Notes under the pieces: model-generated
Seen by the model: the letters and a program-made list of their open reading frames with translations, nothing else
Told to the model about the DNA's origin: nothing
Databases searched by the model: none
Assembly (NCBI RefSeq): GCF_001027285.1
Contig: NZ_CP011509.1
Location: 1,682,501-1,746,500, forward strand
Origin: Archangium gephyra
GTDB lineage: Bacteria; Myxococcota; Myxococcia; Myxococcales; Myxococcaceae
Length of the DNA stretch: 64,000 nucleotides
Direction of reading: 5' to 3'
Program-made: the position numbers and the translations under genes
Part shown: positions 32,545-41,073 of the stretch, one piece after another
How positions within the stretch are numbered: the first letter of the stretch is position 1
How the letters are laid out: each line of letters starts with the position of its first letter

Positions 32545-32592
32545 TCACGGACCTTGTTGATTACCGGCGGAGCAGCAGGAGGCCGCACCGGG

Positions 32593-33402
32593 GTGAGCAT
32601 GGAAATTGATTTCGCACTACTCCGTGAGAACGCAGGAGCGGCGGCGCCGGTCCTCATCGCGCACATCGATCCGGAGGGCGAGCGCGATTCCCTGGTGGAG
32701 CACATGCGCGAACTGTGCCGCTGCTTCGTCAACATCGCGGCCGCCACGCTCCTGCTGGAGGGCCGCTCCCAACCGTTCTTCCTCAATCTCTGCCGGGCGG
32801 CGGAGAACTGGCGCCGCCTCCTCGTCCACCTCGAGCGGAGGAAGCTGAAGCCGCCGCCTGCGTCCTGGGGGCTCACCCCACTGTCGGGTGTGATCGCGGC
32901 GGGTCATTGGAGCCTCGCGACGGAAGTAGCCGATCGGCTGTCCGTGCAATGGCAGAAAGAGGAGGAGTACGCAGTGGAGTTCGCCTGGGCCTCTTCGTTG
33001 GGGGCACTGGTGCTGCATGCTCAGCGCGGTGTGGACCCCAGCCCTCAGCTGGACAACCTGGGCCGCACTGCTCGAGAGAATTGCTGGCCCGCGCTCGCGC
33101 AGGCATTGGTGGAGGCGGATTCGCCCGCCTTCACGTCCGCGTTTTCAGACGCCCTGGCGGTGCATGAGGCCCGTACCGAGGCCCGGGCACGCAGCTTCAC
33201 CACACGCGAGGACCACTTCGCTGCGCATCGTTATTTGTGGTTCGAAGGGCTGGCCCTACTTCAACTGGCCCGGAAACGCGGGCTCGACATTCCGAATGTG
33301 CGCTACCGCTACTGCCCCCCTCTGGCCCAGGTGCCGATGACGGAGCGCTATCTGGGTGACTGGGTCGCCCCCATTGGCGAGGCCATGGCCACCCGGGGCT
33401 GA
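32593..33402 (+). CDS. Imm49-like immunity protein
   Basis: A 269-residue cytosolic, mostly helical protein. The layout (EHMRELCRCFVNIAAATLLLEG, FFLNLCRAAENWRRLLVHLE, then FTTREDHFAAHRYLWFEGLALLQLARKRGLDI) resembles the Imm49 immunity family found in toxin loci. A GTG at 32593 and an ATG at 32599 (MEIDFALL) are both possible starts. As the second immunity gene after one visible toxin, it may protect against a sibling toxin no longer present, or against another domain of the same system. Converges with the DUF4150 gene 13 bases away. Family assignment is moderate; location supports an immunity role. Confidence 0.65.
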   Translation: MSMEIDFALLRENAGAAAPVLIAHIDPEGERDSLVEHMRELCRCFVNIAAATLLLEGRSQPFFLNLCRAAENWRRLLVHLERRKLKPPPASWGLTPLSGVIAAGHWSLATEVADRLSVQWQKEEEYAVEFAWASSLGALVLHAQRGVDPSPQLDNLGRTARENCWPALAQALVEADSPAFTSAFSDALAVHEARTEARARSFTTREDHFAAHRYLWFEGLALLQLARKRGLDIPNVRYRYCPPLAQVPMTERYLGDWVAPIGEAMATRG

Positions 33403-33415
33403 CAACGCGGAGCCG

Positions 33416-33880
33416 CTACAGCTTCTCCTCGCAGACGAGGCACTCGGGGTCCTCATCATCACCTTCCGAGGCGACGACGGGTCCCTGGATGACCGGGAAG
33501 GGCGGCGTGTTCTTGTCGTTGTGCAGCATCAGGTCCATGGCACGTGCCACGTTCTTGCCCTCGAACTTCACGTCGAAGGAGTAGTTGACGAACTCGGCCT
33601 TGCCCTTCGTCTTGCTGGAGGCCACACCGCCGCCCGCGGTCCCCGCCTCGTCGCCCGTGCTGGTGCTGAAGTTCGAGTCCTTCACGCACACCGGGTTGCC
33701 CTTCACCGACACATTCTTCGTGCCCTTGGCCGTGTCCGAGGACTGCGCGACATTGGGGTAGGGGATGGGCACGGGCCCTCCCGGGCTGGGCGTCTTGCAC
33801 ACGTCCGGGAAGGCCGAGGTGACGCCGCTACTGTCCTTGGTCACCACGGACATCTTGTTGACACCGACATTGACGGGCAT
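33416..33880 (-). CDS. PAAR-like DUF4150 spike-tip protein
   Basis: A 154-residue small protein (MPVNVGVNKMSVVTKDSSGV). It matches the DUF4150 PAAR-like family, whose members cap the VgrG spike of type VI secretion systems and may carry effectors: the CKTPSPGGPVPIPYPNVAQS, KNVSVKGNPVCVKDSNFSTS and TGDEAGTAGGGV blocks are the typical Pro/Gly-rich beta repeats. A short acidic tail (EGDDEDPECLVCEEKL) ends it. It stands alone as a domain, so the effector would be a separate cargo. It lies 80 bases downstream of, and is co-directional with, the DUF2169 gene on the minus strand, convergent with the toxin genes. Confidence 0.85.
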   Translation of the reverse strand: MPVNVGVNKMSVVTKDSSGVTSAFPDVCKTPSPGGPVPIPYPNVAQSSDTAKGTKNVSVKGNPVCVKDSNFSTSTGDEAGTAGGGVASSKTKGKAEFVNYSFDVKFEGKNVARAMDLMLHNDKNTPPFPVIQGPVVASEGDDEDPECLVCEEKL

Positions 33881-33960
33881 GGCTGCTCCTCGCGCGAGGC
33901 CTCAGTCTATCGCGTCGGCGGTCCATGCCGCCAACCGGCCCCTCGTGGAGCCAGGGCAGG

Positions 33961-34998
33961 TCAGTCCGCCTTCGGACGGGACACGCCCTCCGCCGTGACA
34001 CGGATGCCGCGCACGTCGTGGAGCCCCTCGTCCAGCAGCACGTGTCCCCGCCACAGCAGCAAGACCTGGTGTGCCTCCGTGTCGAGGATGACGGTGTCCA
34101 GGTGCATGTCGGGCGTCACGTCCTCGGCGCTCGCGCGCTCCACGGTGACGGTGGGGGCTCTCTGCCCGGGGAGCCGGAAGGTGAGCGAGCCCCTCGGCGA
34201 GACGTTGCTGAGGAGAACGGGTTCGTTCCCCTTCAGGTACCCGGGAGCAACGAGGCCCGGGGGGGCGGCATTGAAGAAGCGACGGTCGAAGTCCTTGGGC
34301 AGCAGCGGCTTGCGCGTCTTGTCCCAGGCCTCGTCGTAGGTGCCCGCGTACGCCGCGCGCGGCTGCCAGTGGGGCGAGGTGAAGCCGAAGCCCGTCGGTG
34401 GCACCTTCTGGCCGAACTCCCGCAGTGGATGTTCCGGGTCCTCCAGGTTGGGCAGTCGCAGCGCTTCCTCGAAGTGATGAGGGCTCACCCGGAAGCCGGT
34501 TCCCACGGGGTTGCGCGGCTCGAAGGAATGCTTCTTCGGATCCGGATCGCTCCGGTCCCAACCCCCGAAGGCCCGCTCCCAGGTGAGGGGCATGCGCTCG
34601 AAGGGCAGTGGCTTCGTCATGGCGACGCGGCCCATGCTCCGGAACCACGTGCGCTCTCCCACCACGCGGACGCTCTTCTTCAGCGGGCCTACCTGCATTG
34701 CCACCGTTGTCTCGGTGGTGCTCCTGGGCGCGTACGCATTGCCGATGAGCACCACGTCCGTGGCTGGCTTGATGAAGGCACACTCGGGCTCGTATTTGTC
34801 GCTGGACTCGCCCGGCTTGCCCCAGGACTCTCCGCCCCACTTCACCGGCACCTGCTCGGGAGCGAGCTCCAGCTTCGTGTCTCCGATGGAATAGGTGGCC
34901 TTCACCAACAGGAGGAGAAGCGGTCGCCCTTCTTCGTCCGCGAGGCCCATGAACTCGAAGACAAACGGCGTTTCGTTTTCGATGCTGGGGTGGCCCAT
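33961..34998 (-). CDS. DUF2169-family effector adaptor
   Basis: A 345-residue cytosolic protein (MGHPSIENETPFVFEFMGL). It matches DUF2169: VKATYSIGDTKLELAPEQVP near the start, then VLIGNAYAPRS, FERMPLTWERAFGGWD, EPRNPVGTGF and ENPE-like LPNLEDPEHP. Proteins of this family act as adaptors or chaperones that load effectors onto PAAR/VgrG in type VI secretion. The gene is on the minus strand, upstream of the DUF4150 gene and convergent with the toxin genes. The start at 34998 gives the usual N-terminus; a frame open to 35130 adds 44 non-family residues. No core type VI genes (VgrG, Hcp, TssB/C) lie in the window. Confidence 0.85.
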   Translation of the reverse strand: MGHPSIENETPFVFEFMGLADEEGRPLLLLLVKATYSIGDTKLELAPEQVPVKWGGESWGKPGESSDKYEPECAFIKPATDVVLIGNAYAPRSTTETTVAMQVGPLKKSVRVVGERTWFRSMGRVAMTKPLPFERMPLTWERAFGGWDRSDPDPKKHSFEPRNPVGTGFRVSPHHFEEALRLPNLEDPEHPLREFGQKVPPTGFGFTSPHWQPRAAYAGTYDEAWDKTRKPLLPKDFDRRFFNAAPPGLVAPGYLKGNEPVLLSNVSPRGSLTFRLPGQRAPTVTVERASAEDVTPDMHLDTVILDTEAHQVLLLWRGHVLLDEGLHDVRGIRVTAEGVSRPKAD

Positions 34999-35150
34999 AG
35001 GTGTGCAGGGAGCTCGCTGTAGCAGTGCCGCTGTCCCAGGAGCAGGCGTCCTGCCAGGGCCTGGGCTGGTACCCCGATGGTACGTCACAAACCCCTTCCT
35101 TGCCCTCTCTCCCGGTGGGGAACCCACCACTCACGAGAGAGGCGACACGC

Positions 35151-37127
35151 ATGACTCCGGGCAACGACGGCACGAGCCACGGCCCTGCTTCGTGGCGGCA
35201 GCGCATCGGCTCCGGCACCTCGACCGCGGTTCGATTCCTTCTCGGCTACTCGCGCTCCAGGGCCTTTCTGGTGTCGAACCAGACCGACCGCCGTCTGAAG
35301 ATCCGTCGTCCTGACAACACGGTCCTCATCCTCTCGCCACTCGAGAGCGCCAGGCGGGTGTCCGCTCGGGATGTCGAGGCATTCGACCTCCAGAGCCTGG
35401 TGCAGCGGGGAACCCTCTCCCTTCAGCCCGAGCCGAGCCCCTGGGTGCACCGGCTGGCCTTCCTCCAATCGCTCACGGGCAAGCTGTCCCTGCTGTCCTT
35501 CCTGACAGCGGCCTATTTCTTCCTCATCGACCTCTTCGAGGGACGCCGTGCCCGCATGTACCTGCTCATCGCGTTGGGGCTCTTGAGCGCCTCGCTCGTG
35601 GCGATGCTGCTGGTGGCCCGGCTGGGGAGCCACATGGGCGTGAGGCCTTCCTTCAGGCTCTGGGTCCGGGGGAAGGTCTACCCGGTCCTGCTCCTGCTCA
35701 TCGGGGTCGGCATTCCAAGCCTCGTCATCCTCGCGTCGGAAGGTTTCATCGGCGATCTCCGCAAGGTGCTGGAGTCCGTGACGGAGTGGGTGAGGACCGG
35801 GGGCCAGGTGCTCCCCGAAGTGAGCTCCCAGGACCGGCTCCTCGTCGCCGGCCGCTTCCTCCAGTTGCTCTTCGTCAGCCTGCTCTCGCTGCTGCCCGCG
35901 GTGCTCTTCTTCGCCTTCGACCGGCAGCACCAGAGCACGCTCCGGGAGCGGTTCGTCGCCCACATCTTCCGGTTCGATTCAGCGGTCAAGACACGGCAGG
36001 ACGTCCAGGCGCGCTACGGCAAGCAGATGGACGAGGCGTACGGCACCGAGGGCCGGGATGGCGCCATCCGCATCCTTCCCACGCGGCGCTCGCCGCTGCT
36101 CATCGCCACGCTGGTGCTGGCGCTCGGCTGGACGCTCACCATGTTGAACGGGGCGCCGCCGGCCGATGGAGATTCACCGGTGGACTTCCTGGGGTTCTTC
36201 CAGCCCCTGCAGTCCACGCTCCCCTTCGGCTTCCTCGGGGCGTATGCCTATGCGTTGACCACCACCTTCCGCAGCTATGCCCGGAGGGATCTCCAGCCGA
36301 AGGTCTACAGCCACATCACCACCCGCGTCTTCACGGTCATGGTCCTGGCCTGGGTGCTCGAGGAGAGCTGGTTGATCGTCCCGGGCTCCCAGGTGGACCA
36401 GCCGGCCCTGGCGCCCGCGCTGCACACGCTCGCCTTCTTGACGGGCATCATCCCCGAGACGGGGCTGGTCTTCATCGGCGAGGTCCTGCGCACCACCTTG
36501 CGGAGGATGAAGCGGTCCGCGAAGGAGCCGGGTCTCCAGCTCGTCGATCCCCACGAGCCCCTCACGAGCCTGGAGGGAATCGACATCTATGACCGGGCCC
36601 GTCTGCAGGACGAGGGCGTGACGAACGTCCAGGCCCTGGCGCGCCATGACGTGGTCGAGCTGATGCTCCAGACGCGTGTCCCGGCGCCGCGGCTGCTGGA
36701 CTGGGTGGACCAGGCCATCCTCCACCTGCACTGCAACGTGGGCGGGCAGAGCGACGGCGGGCCCGATTCGTTGCTCCCGACCCTGCGCCGCTACGGCATC
36801 CGCACGGTGACGGATCTGCTGGAGGCCAGTGAGAAGGCCGAGAAGCGCGGGGAGCACGACAAACTCCTCGAGCTGCTGTCCGGCCCGGCGTCCAACGGGA
36901 GCATTCCCCGGCTGCGCGTCGTGCTCGATGCCATCCGGGACGAGGAATGGGTGGAGAACCTCCGCTGCTGGCACAAGACGCAGGCCGTCCGGGAGGAGCT
37001 GGTGGACGTCCTGGCGCCACCGTGGGAGCCGCGGCCCGAGCCTCGCGAGTCCACCTCCCGTGCCCCCCTCCCGGGCGCCCTCGGGCACAGACTCGGCGAC
37101 GGAACGGGTGCGCCGACTGTTGCGTGA
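35151..37127 (+). CDS. Polytopic membrane protein with helical-hairpin C-terminus, unknown
   Basis: A 658-residue protein starting MTPGNDGTSHG after a GAGAGAGG ribosome site. Roughly eight hydrophobic helices lie between residues ~120 and 500 in two groups (two plus two, then four), with a ~65-residue soluble loop containing RQDVQARYGKQMDEAYG. The C-terminal third is cytosolic: LEGIDIYDRARLQDEGVTNVQALARHDVVELML resembles helix-hairpin/SAM-like helical modules, then a Leu-rich repeat-like LLPTLRRYGIRTVTDLLEA. I know no family. It diverges from the DUF2169 gene by 152 bases, so it may belong to the same island or simply border it. Confidence 0.75.
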   Translation: MTPGNDGTSHGPASWRQRIGSGTSTAVRFLLGYSRSRAFLVSNQTDRRLKIRRPDNTVLILSPLESARRVSARDVEAFDLQSLVQRGTLSLQPEPSPWVHRLAFLQSLTGKLSLLSFLTAAYFFLIDLFEGRRARMYLLIALGLLSASLVAMLLVARLGSHMGVRPSFRLWVRGKVYPVLLLLIGVGIPSLVILASEGFIGDLRKVLESVTEWVRTGGQVLPEVSSQDRLLVAGRFLQLLFVSLLSLLPAVLFFAFDRQHQSTLRERFVAHIFRFDSAVKTRQDVQARYGKQMDEAYGTEGRDGAIRILPTRRSPLLIATLVLALGWTLTMLNGAPPADGDSPVDFLGFFQPLQSTLPFGFLGAYAYALTTTFRSYARRDLQPKVYSHITTRVFTVMVLAWVLEESWLIVPGSQVDQPALAPALHTLAFLTGIIPETGLVFIGEVLRTTLRRMKRSAKEPGLQLVDPHEPLTSLEGIDIYDRARLQDEGVTNVQALARHDVVELMLQTRVPAPRLLDWVDQAILHLHCNVGGQSDGGPDSLLPTLRRYGIRTVTDLLEASEKAEKRGEHDKLLELLSGPASNGSIPRLRVVLDAIRDEEWVENLRCWHKTQAVREELVDVLAPPWEPRPEPRESTSRAPLPGALGHRLGDGTGAPTVA

Positions 37128-37178
37128 GGGCACGGGAGGGCATATCCGGGAACTCCCAGCAGCAGCGGAGGTTCCCGG

Positions 37179-38708
37179 ATGGAGCGCGCGGACACGGTGG
37201 TGGGCCTCATCGAGCACGGTCGCGAGGGTGACCTCGCCATTGGAGCCCCGGGGCGGCCCGGGTTGACGCATGGAGGCCTGCGCGAGCTCGCCCGGCACAC
37301 CGTCACGGCGTTGAACGGCATGGGGCTGGGGCGCGAGGACCGGGTGGCCCTGGTGTTGCCCAACGGGCCCGAGATGGCGGTGGCCTTCGTCACCTTCGCT
37401 TGCGGCACCACCACCGCGCCGCTCAACCCGTCCTACCGGGCGGAGGAGTTCGACTTCTACCTTTCCGACCTGAAGGCCCGGGCGCTCGTCCTGCTCGAGG
37501 GCATGGAGAGCCCGGCCCGCGCCGTGGCGGCCGCGCGAGGCATCCCTGTCATCGAGCTGGTCCCCGACGCGAACGGGCCCGCGGGCCGCTTCACGTTGAA
37601 GCCGGAGCGGCCGCTTTCTGGCACGCCGGCGCGGGCGGGGTTCGCCGAGGCGGGGGACGTGGCGCTCGTGCTCCACACCTCGGGGACGACGGCACGGCCG
37701 AAGATCGTCCCCCTGAGCCAGGCCAACGTCACGGCTTCCGCAGGCCACATCGGACAGACGCTGGCGCTGGGGCGCGAGGATGTCTGTCTCAACATCATGC
37801 CGCTGTTCCACATCCACGGGCTCATCGCGGCGGTGCTGGCGAGCCTGGCGGCGGGCGGCGCGGTGGTGTGCACGCCGGGCTTCAACGCGCTCAAGTTCTT
37901 CGGCTGGTTCGAGGAGGTGCGGCCGAGCTGGTACACGGCGGTGCCCACCATGCACCAGGCGATCCTCGGCCGCGCCAGCCGCAACACCGGGGTCATCCAG
38001 GCCGGGCGGTTGCGCTTCATCCGCTCGTCCTCGGCGTCGCTGCCGCCGCAGGTGATGGAAGAACTGGAGCAGGTGTTCGGCGTGCCGGTCCTCGAGAGCT
38101 ACGGCATGACAGAGGCGTCGCACCAGATGGCGTCGAATCCGCTGCCGCCGCGGCCGCGCCACGCGGGCTCGGTGGGCATCGCCGCGGGGCCGGAGGTCGC
38201 CATCATGGACGAGGCCGGAAACCTGCTGCCGCCGGGGGCGCTCGGAGAGGTGGTCATCCGGGGCCGCAACGTCACGGCCGGCTACGAGAACAACCCCGAG
38301 GCCAACGCGAAGGCTTTCACGCGGGGCTGGTTCCGCACGGGAGACCAGGGAGTGCTCGACGAGGCGGGCTACCTGCGGCTCACCGGCCGGCTCAAGGAGA
38401 TCATCAACCGGGGAGGCGAGAAGATCAGCCCGCTCGAGGTGGACACGGTGTTGATGGACCACCCGGCGGTGCAGCAGGTGGTGACGTTCGCCATGCCGCA
38501 CCCGAAGCTGGGCGAGGAGGTCGCCGCCGCCGTGGTGCTGCGCGAGGGCGCGAGCGCAGGTGAGCGGGAGCTCCAGGACTTCGCCTCCGCGCGTCTGGCC
38601 GACTTCAAGGTGCCGAGGAAGATCGTCTTCCTCCCGGAGATTCCCAAGGGGGCGACGGGCAAGCTGCAGCGCATCGGGCTGGCCGAGCGGTTGGGGCTCA
38701 CGCCGTGA
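37179..38708 (+). CDS. AMP-forming acyl-CoA synthetase (ANL superfamily)
   Basis: A 509-residue adenylate-forming ligase that activates a carboxylate with ATP and then CoA. Signature blocks: P-loop LHTSGTTARPKIVPLSQ, LESYGMTEAS, GWFRTGDQG, LTGRLKEIINRGGEKISP, and the C-terminal Lys-containing PKGATGKLQR. The layout resembles short- or medium-chain ligases such as oxalate-CoA ligase (Pcs60) and FadD3-type enzymes. Substrate is not determined. The GTG of the next gene overlaps its stop by four bases, so it forms a two-gene operon with a ketopantoate-reductase-like protein. Length is close to normal for the family. Confidence 0.85.
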   Translation: MERADTVVGLIEHGREGDLAIGAPGRPGLTHGGLRELARHTVTALNGMGLGREDRVALVLPNGPEMAVAFVTFACGTTTAPLNPSYRAEEFDFYLSDLKARALVLLEGMESPARAVAAARGIPVIELVPDANGPAGRFTLKPERPLSGTPARAGFAEAGDVALVLHTSGTTARPKIVPLSQANVTASAGHIGQTLALGREDVCLNIMPLFHIHGLIAAVLASLAAGGAVVCTPGFNALKFFGWFEEVRPSWYTAVPTMHQAILGRASRNTGVIQAGRLRFIRSSSASLPPQVMEELEQVFGVPVLESYGMTEASHQMASNPLPPRPRHAGSVGIAAGPEVAIMDEAGNLLPPGALGEVVIRGRNVTAGYENNPEANAKAFTRGWFRTGDQGVLDEAGYLRLTGRLKEIINRGGEKISPLEVDTVLMDHPAVQQVVTFAMPHPKLGEEVAAAVVLREGASAGERELQDFASARLADFKVPRKIVFLPEIPKGATGKLQRIGLAERLGLTP

Positions 38709-39694
38709 AGATCGCCATCTTCGGAGCGGGAGCGATTGGCGGGTTCCTCGGCGTCCGGCTGCTTCAGGCGGGCGCGGACGTCACCTTCATCGCGCGGGGA
38801 GCGCATCTCGCGGCGATGCGGGAGAAGGGCGTCACGCTGCGCAGCGGCGGTGAGAGCGTCACCGTCCGGCCGCTGTGCACGGACGACCCGGCCACGGCGG
38901 GGCCGCAGGACTACGTGATCATCACGCTGAAGGCCCACTCGCTGCCATCGGCGGCGGCACAGATGGTTCCGCTGCTGGGGCCCCAGACGGCGATTGTCAC
39001 GGGCATCAACGGCGTGCCGTACTGGTACTTCCACGGGCTCGAGGGGCCCTACCGGGACCGGCCGGTGGAGAGCGTGGACCCGGGAGGGAAGCTCTGGGAG
39101 ACGCTGCACCCGTCGCGAGCGATTGGCGCGGTGCTCTACCCGGCGGCCGAGGTGGTGGAGCCCGGCGTCATCGAGCACACCTATGGGGATCGCATCACGC
39201 TGGGCGAGCCCGATGGAAGCAAGATCCCGCGTGTCGAGGCGCTGTCGAAGCTGTTGATTCGAGCGGGACTGAAGGCGCCGGTGCGGCCGCGCATCCGGGA
39301 CGAGCTGTGGGTGAAGCTCTGGGGCAACCTGGCCTTCAATCCGCTCTCGGCGCTGACGGGGGCGACGTTGGATACGCTGGCGACCCGGGGAGACCTGCGG
39401 GCGGTGGCGCGGAGCATGATGGTCGAGGCCCAGGCGGTCGCCGAGGCCCTCGGGGTGCGCTTTCCCATCGACGTGGACAAGCGCATCCAGGGCGCGGCGG
39501 AGGTGGGCGCGCACAAGACGTCGATGCTGCAGGACCTGGAGCGTGGCCGGCCGATGGAGATCGACGCGCTGCTGGGGGCGGTGGTGGAGCTCGGCCAGCT
39601 CGTGGGCAAGCCGATGCCCGCGTGTGAGCTGGTGCTGACGCTGGTGCGCGAGCGCGCGCGGCAGGCGGGGTGCTATCCGGCCGCGAGCCCGTAG
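38705..39694 (+). CDS. 2-dehydropantoate 2-reductase-like oxidoreductase
   Basis: A 329-residue NAD(P)H oxidoreductase of the ketopantoate reductase family. N-terminal Rossmann loop AIFGAGAIGGFLG (residues ~4-16), RGAHLAAM for NADP recognition, and a C-terminal helical domain with the family motifs KLWGNLAFNPLSALTG and a Lys near VKLWGN that is catalytic in PanE. The C-terminal domain includes KTSMLQDLERGRPMEID, a close match to the KxSMxxDxxxgrxtEid pattern of PanE. It starts with GTG overlapping the ligase stop by four bases. Whether it makes pantoate or reduces a related keto-acid is unclear, since no panB or panC is nearby. Confidence 0.85.
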   Translation: MKIAIFGAGAIGGFLGVRLLQAGADVTFIARGAHLAAMREKGVTLRSGGESVTVRPLCTDDPATAGPQDYVIITLKAHSLPSAAAQMVPLLGPQTAIVTGINGVPYWYFHGLEGPYRDRPVESVDPGGKLWETLHPSRAIGAVLYPAAEVVEPGVIEHTYGDRITLGEPDGSKIPRVEALSKLLIRAGLKAPVRPRIRDELWVKLWGNLAFNPLSALTGATLDTLATRGDLRAVARSMMVEAQAVAEALGVRFPIDVDKRIQGAAEVGAHKTSMLQDLERGRPMEIDALLGAVVELGQLVGKPMPACELVLTLVRERARQAGCYPAASP

Positions 39695-39806
39695 GGCAGT
39701 GGACCAGGCCCTGGCTCGTTGCCGCCTCACCCCTCACGCTCCGCATGCGCATGATGAGGGGAGAGCGGGCACGTTGGATTCATCTGTGCCCCTCGGAGTG
39801 TCGGCC

Positions 39807-41072
39807 ATGCAGGACCATATCGTGCTCGTCCCCGGCTTCGGCGGATTCCATGCGCTCGGTTCGCTGCGCTACTACCATGGCGTGACCCAGGCGCTCGGGT
39901 TCACCCCCCTCGTCTTGCACTACTTCCCCAACCTCCCCACGGCGAGCGTTCAATCGCGGGCCCGGCAGCTGCGGCGGTGGCTCGGCGAGCTGCAGGAGCG
40001 GGGGGTGATCGGACGCAAGGACGACATCCATCTCGTGGGCCACTCGACGGGCGGACTCGACGTCCGGCAGCTCCTCATGAATTACCGGAATGATGAAGAC
40101 ACGCACGGGGCCAGCGAGGACGTGCTCGGGCAGATCCGCACCGTGCAATTCATCTCCACACCCCAGCATGGGACGAACCTGGCCCACCGCTTGAGAGGCC
40201 TCCGGATTCCCTCACGCGTCGCCCGGTTGCTGCCGCGCATGCTCTTCGAGACGACCCGTGCCCTCCGGGAAGTGGGCGTGAGTTTCCTCGGCCGGCGCCT
40301 CCGGCGCATGTTCCCTCCCAACAAGGGCTCGCCCGACTGGCTCGATGCCGCCATCCAGACGATGGTGGGCTTTGACTCCTCGAAGGATCCACTCGAACGG
40401 GCGCTCGCACGGGCCTCGTACTTCGAGACGCTCCGCTGGCTGCTCGACATCTCCACCGACATCGCCGCCCTCTCCGACCTGGATCCCGTGTGGACCCCGG
40501 GCTCGCCCGTGAGCCCGGCCCACCGGACGACAACGGACAGGGAACAGGACTTCTTCAAGCGGCGGGACATCCAGTGCGGCTCCATCGTGACCGTCGCGAA
40601 GCGCCCGGTGGCGGCGGCGGAGGTGGCACAAGGATTGTTCAAGCTCGTGTATGCGATGAATGCACGCCGCCCCTGTCGGGAACTGGGGCAAGCCCAATCC
40701 ATCCCATGGTTGCTGGAGCCGGAGCGGGAGGCGCGAAGGCTGACACCGTCGGACAACGACGGCATCGTCAACAGCGTCTCCATGGTGTGGCCGGATGCGG
40801 AATCCAGCTTCGTGGTGGAGGCGGACCACGCGGACGTCATCGGCCATTTCCGCTATGCCGAGCCGCCCCCGCATGTGACTCAGCGCTTCTACCAGTACGA
40901 TCTGCTGTGCTCGGGTTCGGACTTCGGTCCGGACGAGTTCGAGGCACTGTGGCGGAAGATCGCCGCCTTCACGCAGCACCGGACGTACCGCACGGGCCGC
41001 CCTCTCCCCTTCGAGCGAGACATCCACGGGCCCGACGTGTCATTGGACGAAGGCATGGGCGCGGAGCCGTGA
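39807..41072 (+). CDS. Lipase-like alpha/beta hydrolase
   Basis: A 421-residue serine hydrolase. IVLVPGFGGFHALG is the oxyanion loop, LVGHSTGGLDVRQ carries the nucleophile Ser in a GHSTG elbow, SDNDGIVNSVSMVWPD supplies the acid, and VVEADHADVIGHF the catalytic His. The order and spacing match triacylglycerol lipase-type folds, with a large helical insertion (residues ~130-240) as a possible lid. No signal peptide with the MQDHIV start; a longer frame (to 39699) adds basic residues without a signal either. Substrate could be a neutral lipid or an ester in storage bodies, which is speculation. Independent transcription unit. Confidence 0.85.
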   Translation: MQDHIVLVPGFGGFHALGSLRYYHGVTQALGFTPLVLHYFPNLPTASVQSRARQLRRWLGELQERGVIGRKDDIHLVGHSTGGLDVRQLLMNYRNDEDTHGASEDVLGQIRTVQFISTPQHGTNLAHRLRGLRIPSRVARLLPRMLFETTRALREVGVSFLGRRLRRMFPPNKGSPDWLDAAIQTMVGFDSSKDPLERALARASYFETLRWLLDISTDIAALSDLDPVWTPGSPVSPAHRTTTDREQDFFKRRDIQCGSIVTVAKRPVAAAEVAQGLFKLVYAMNARRPCRELGQAQSIPWLLEPEREARRLTPSDNDGIVNSVSMVWPDAESSFVVEADHADVIGHFRYAEPPPHVTQRFYQYDLLCSGSDFGPDEFEALWRKIAAFTQHRTYRTGRPLPFERDIHGPDVSLDEGMGAEP

Positions 41073-41073
41073 T

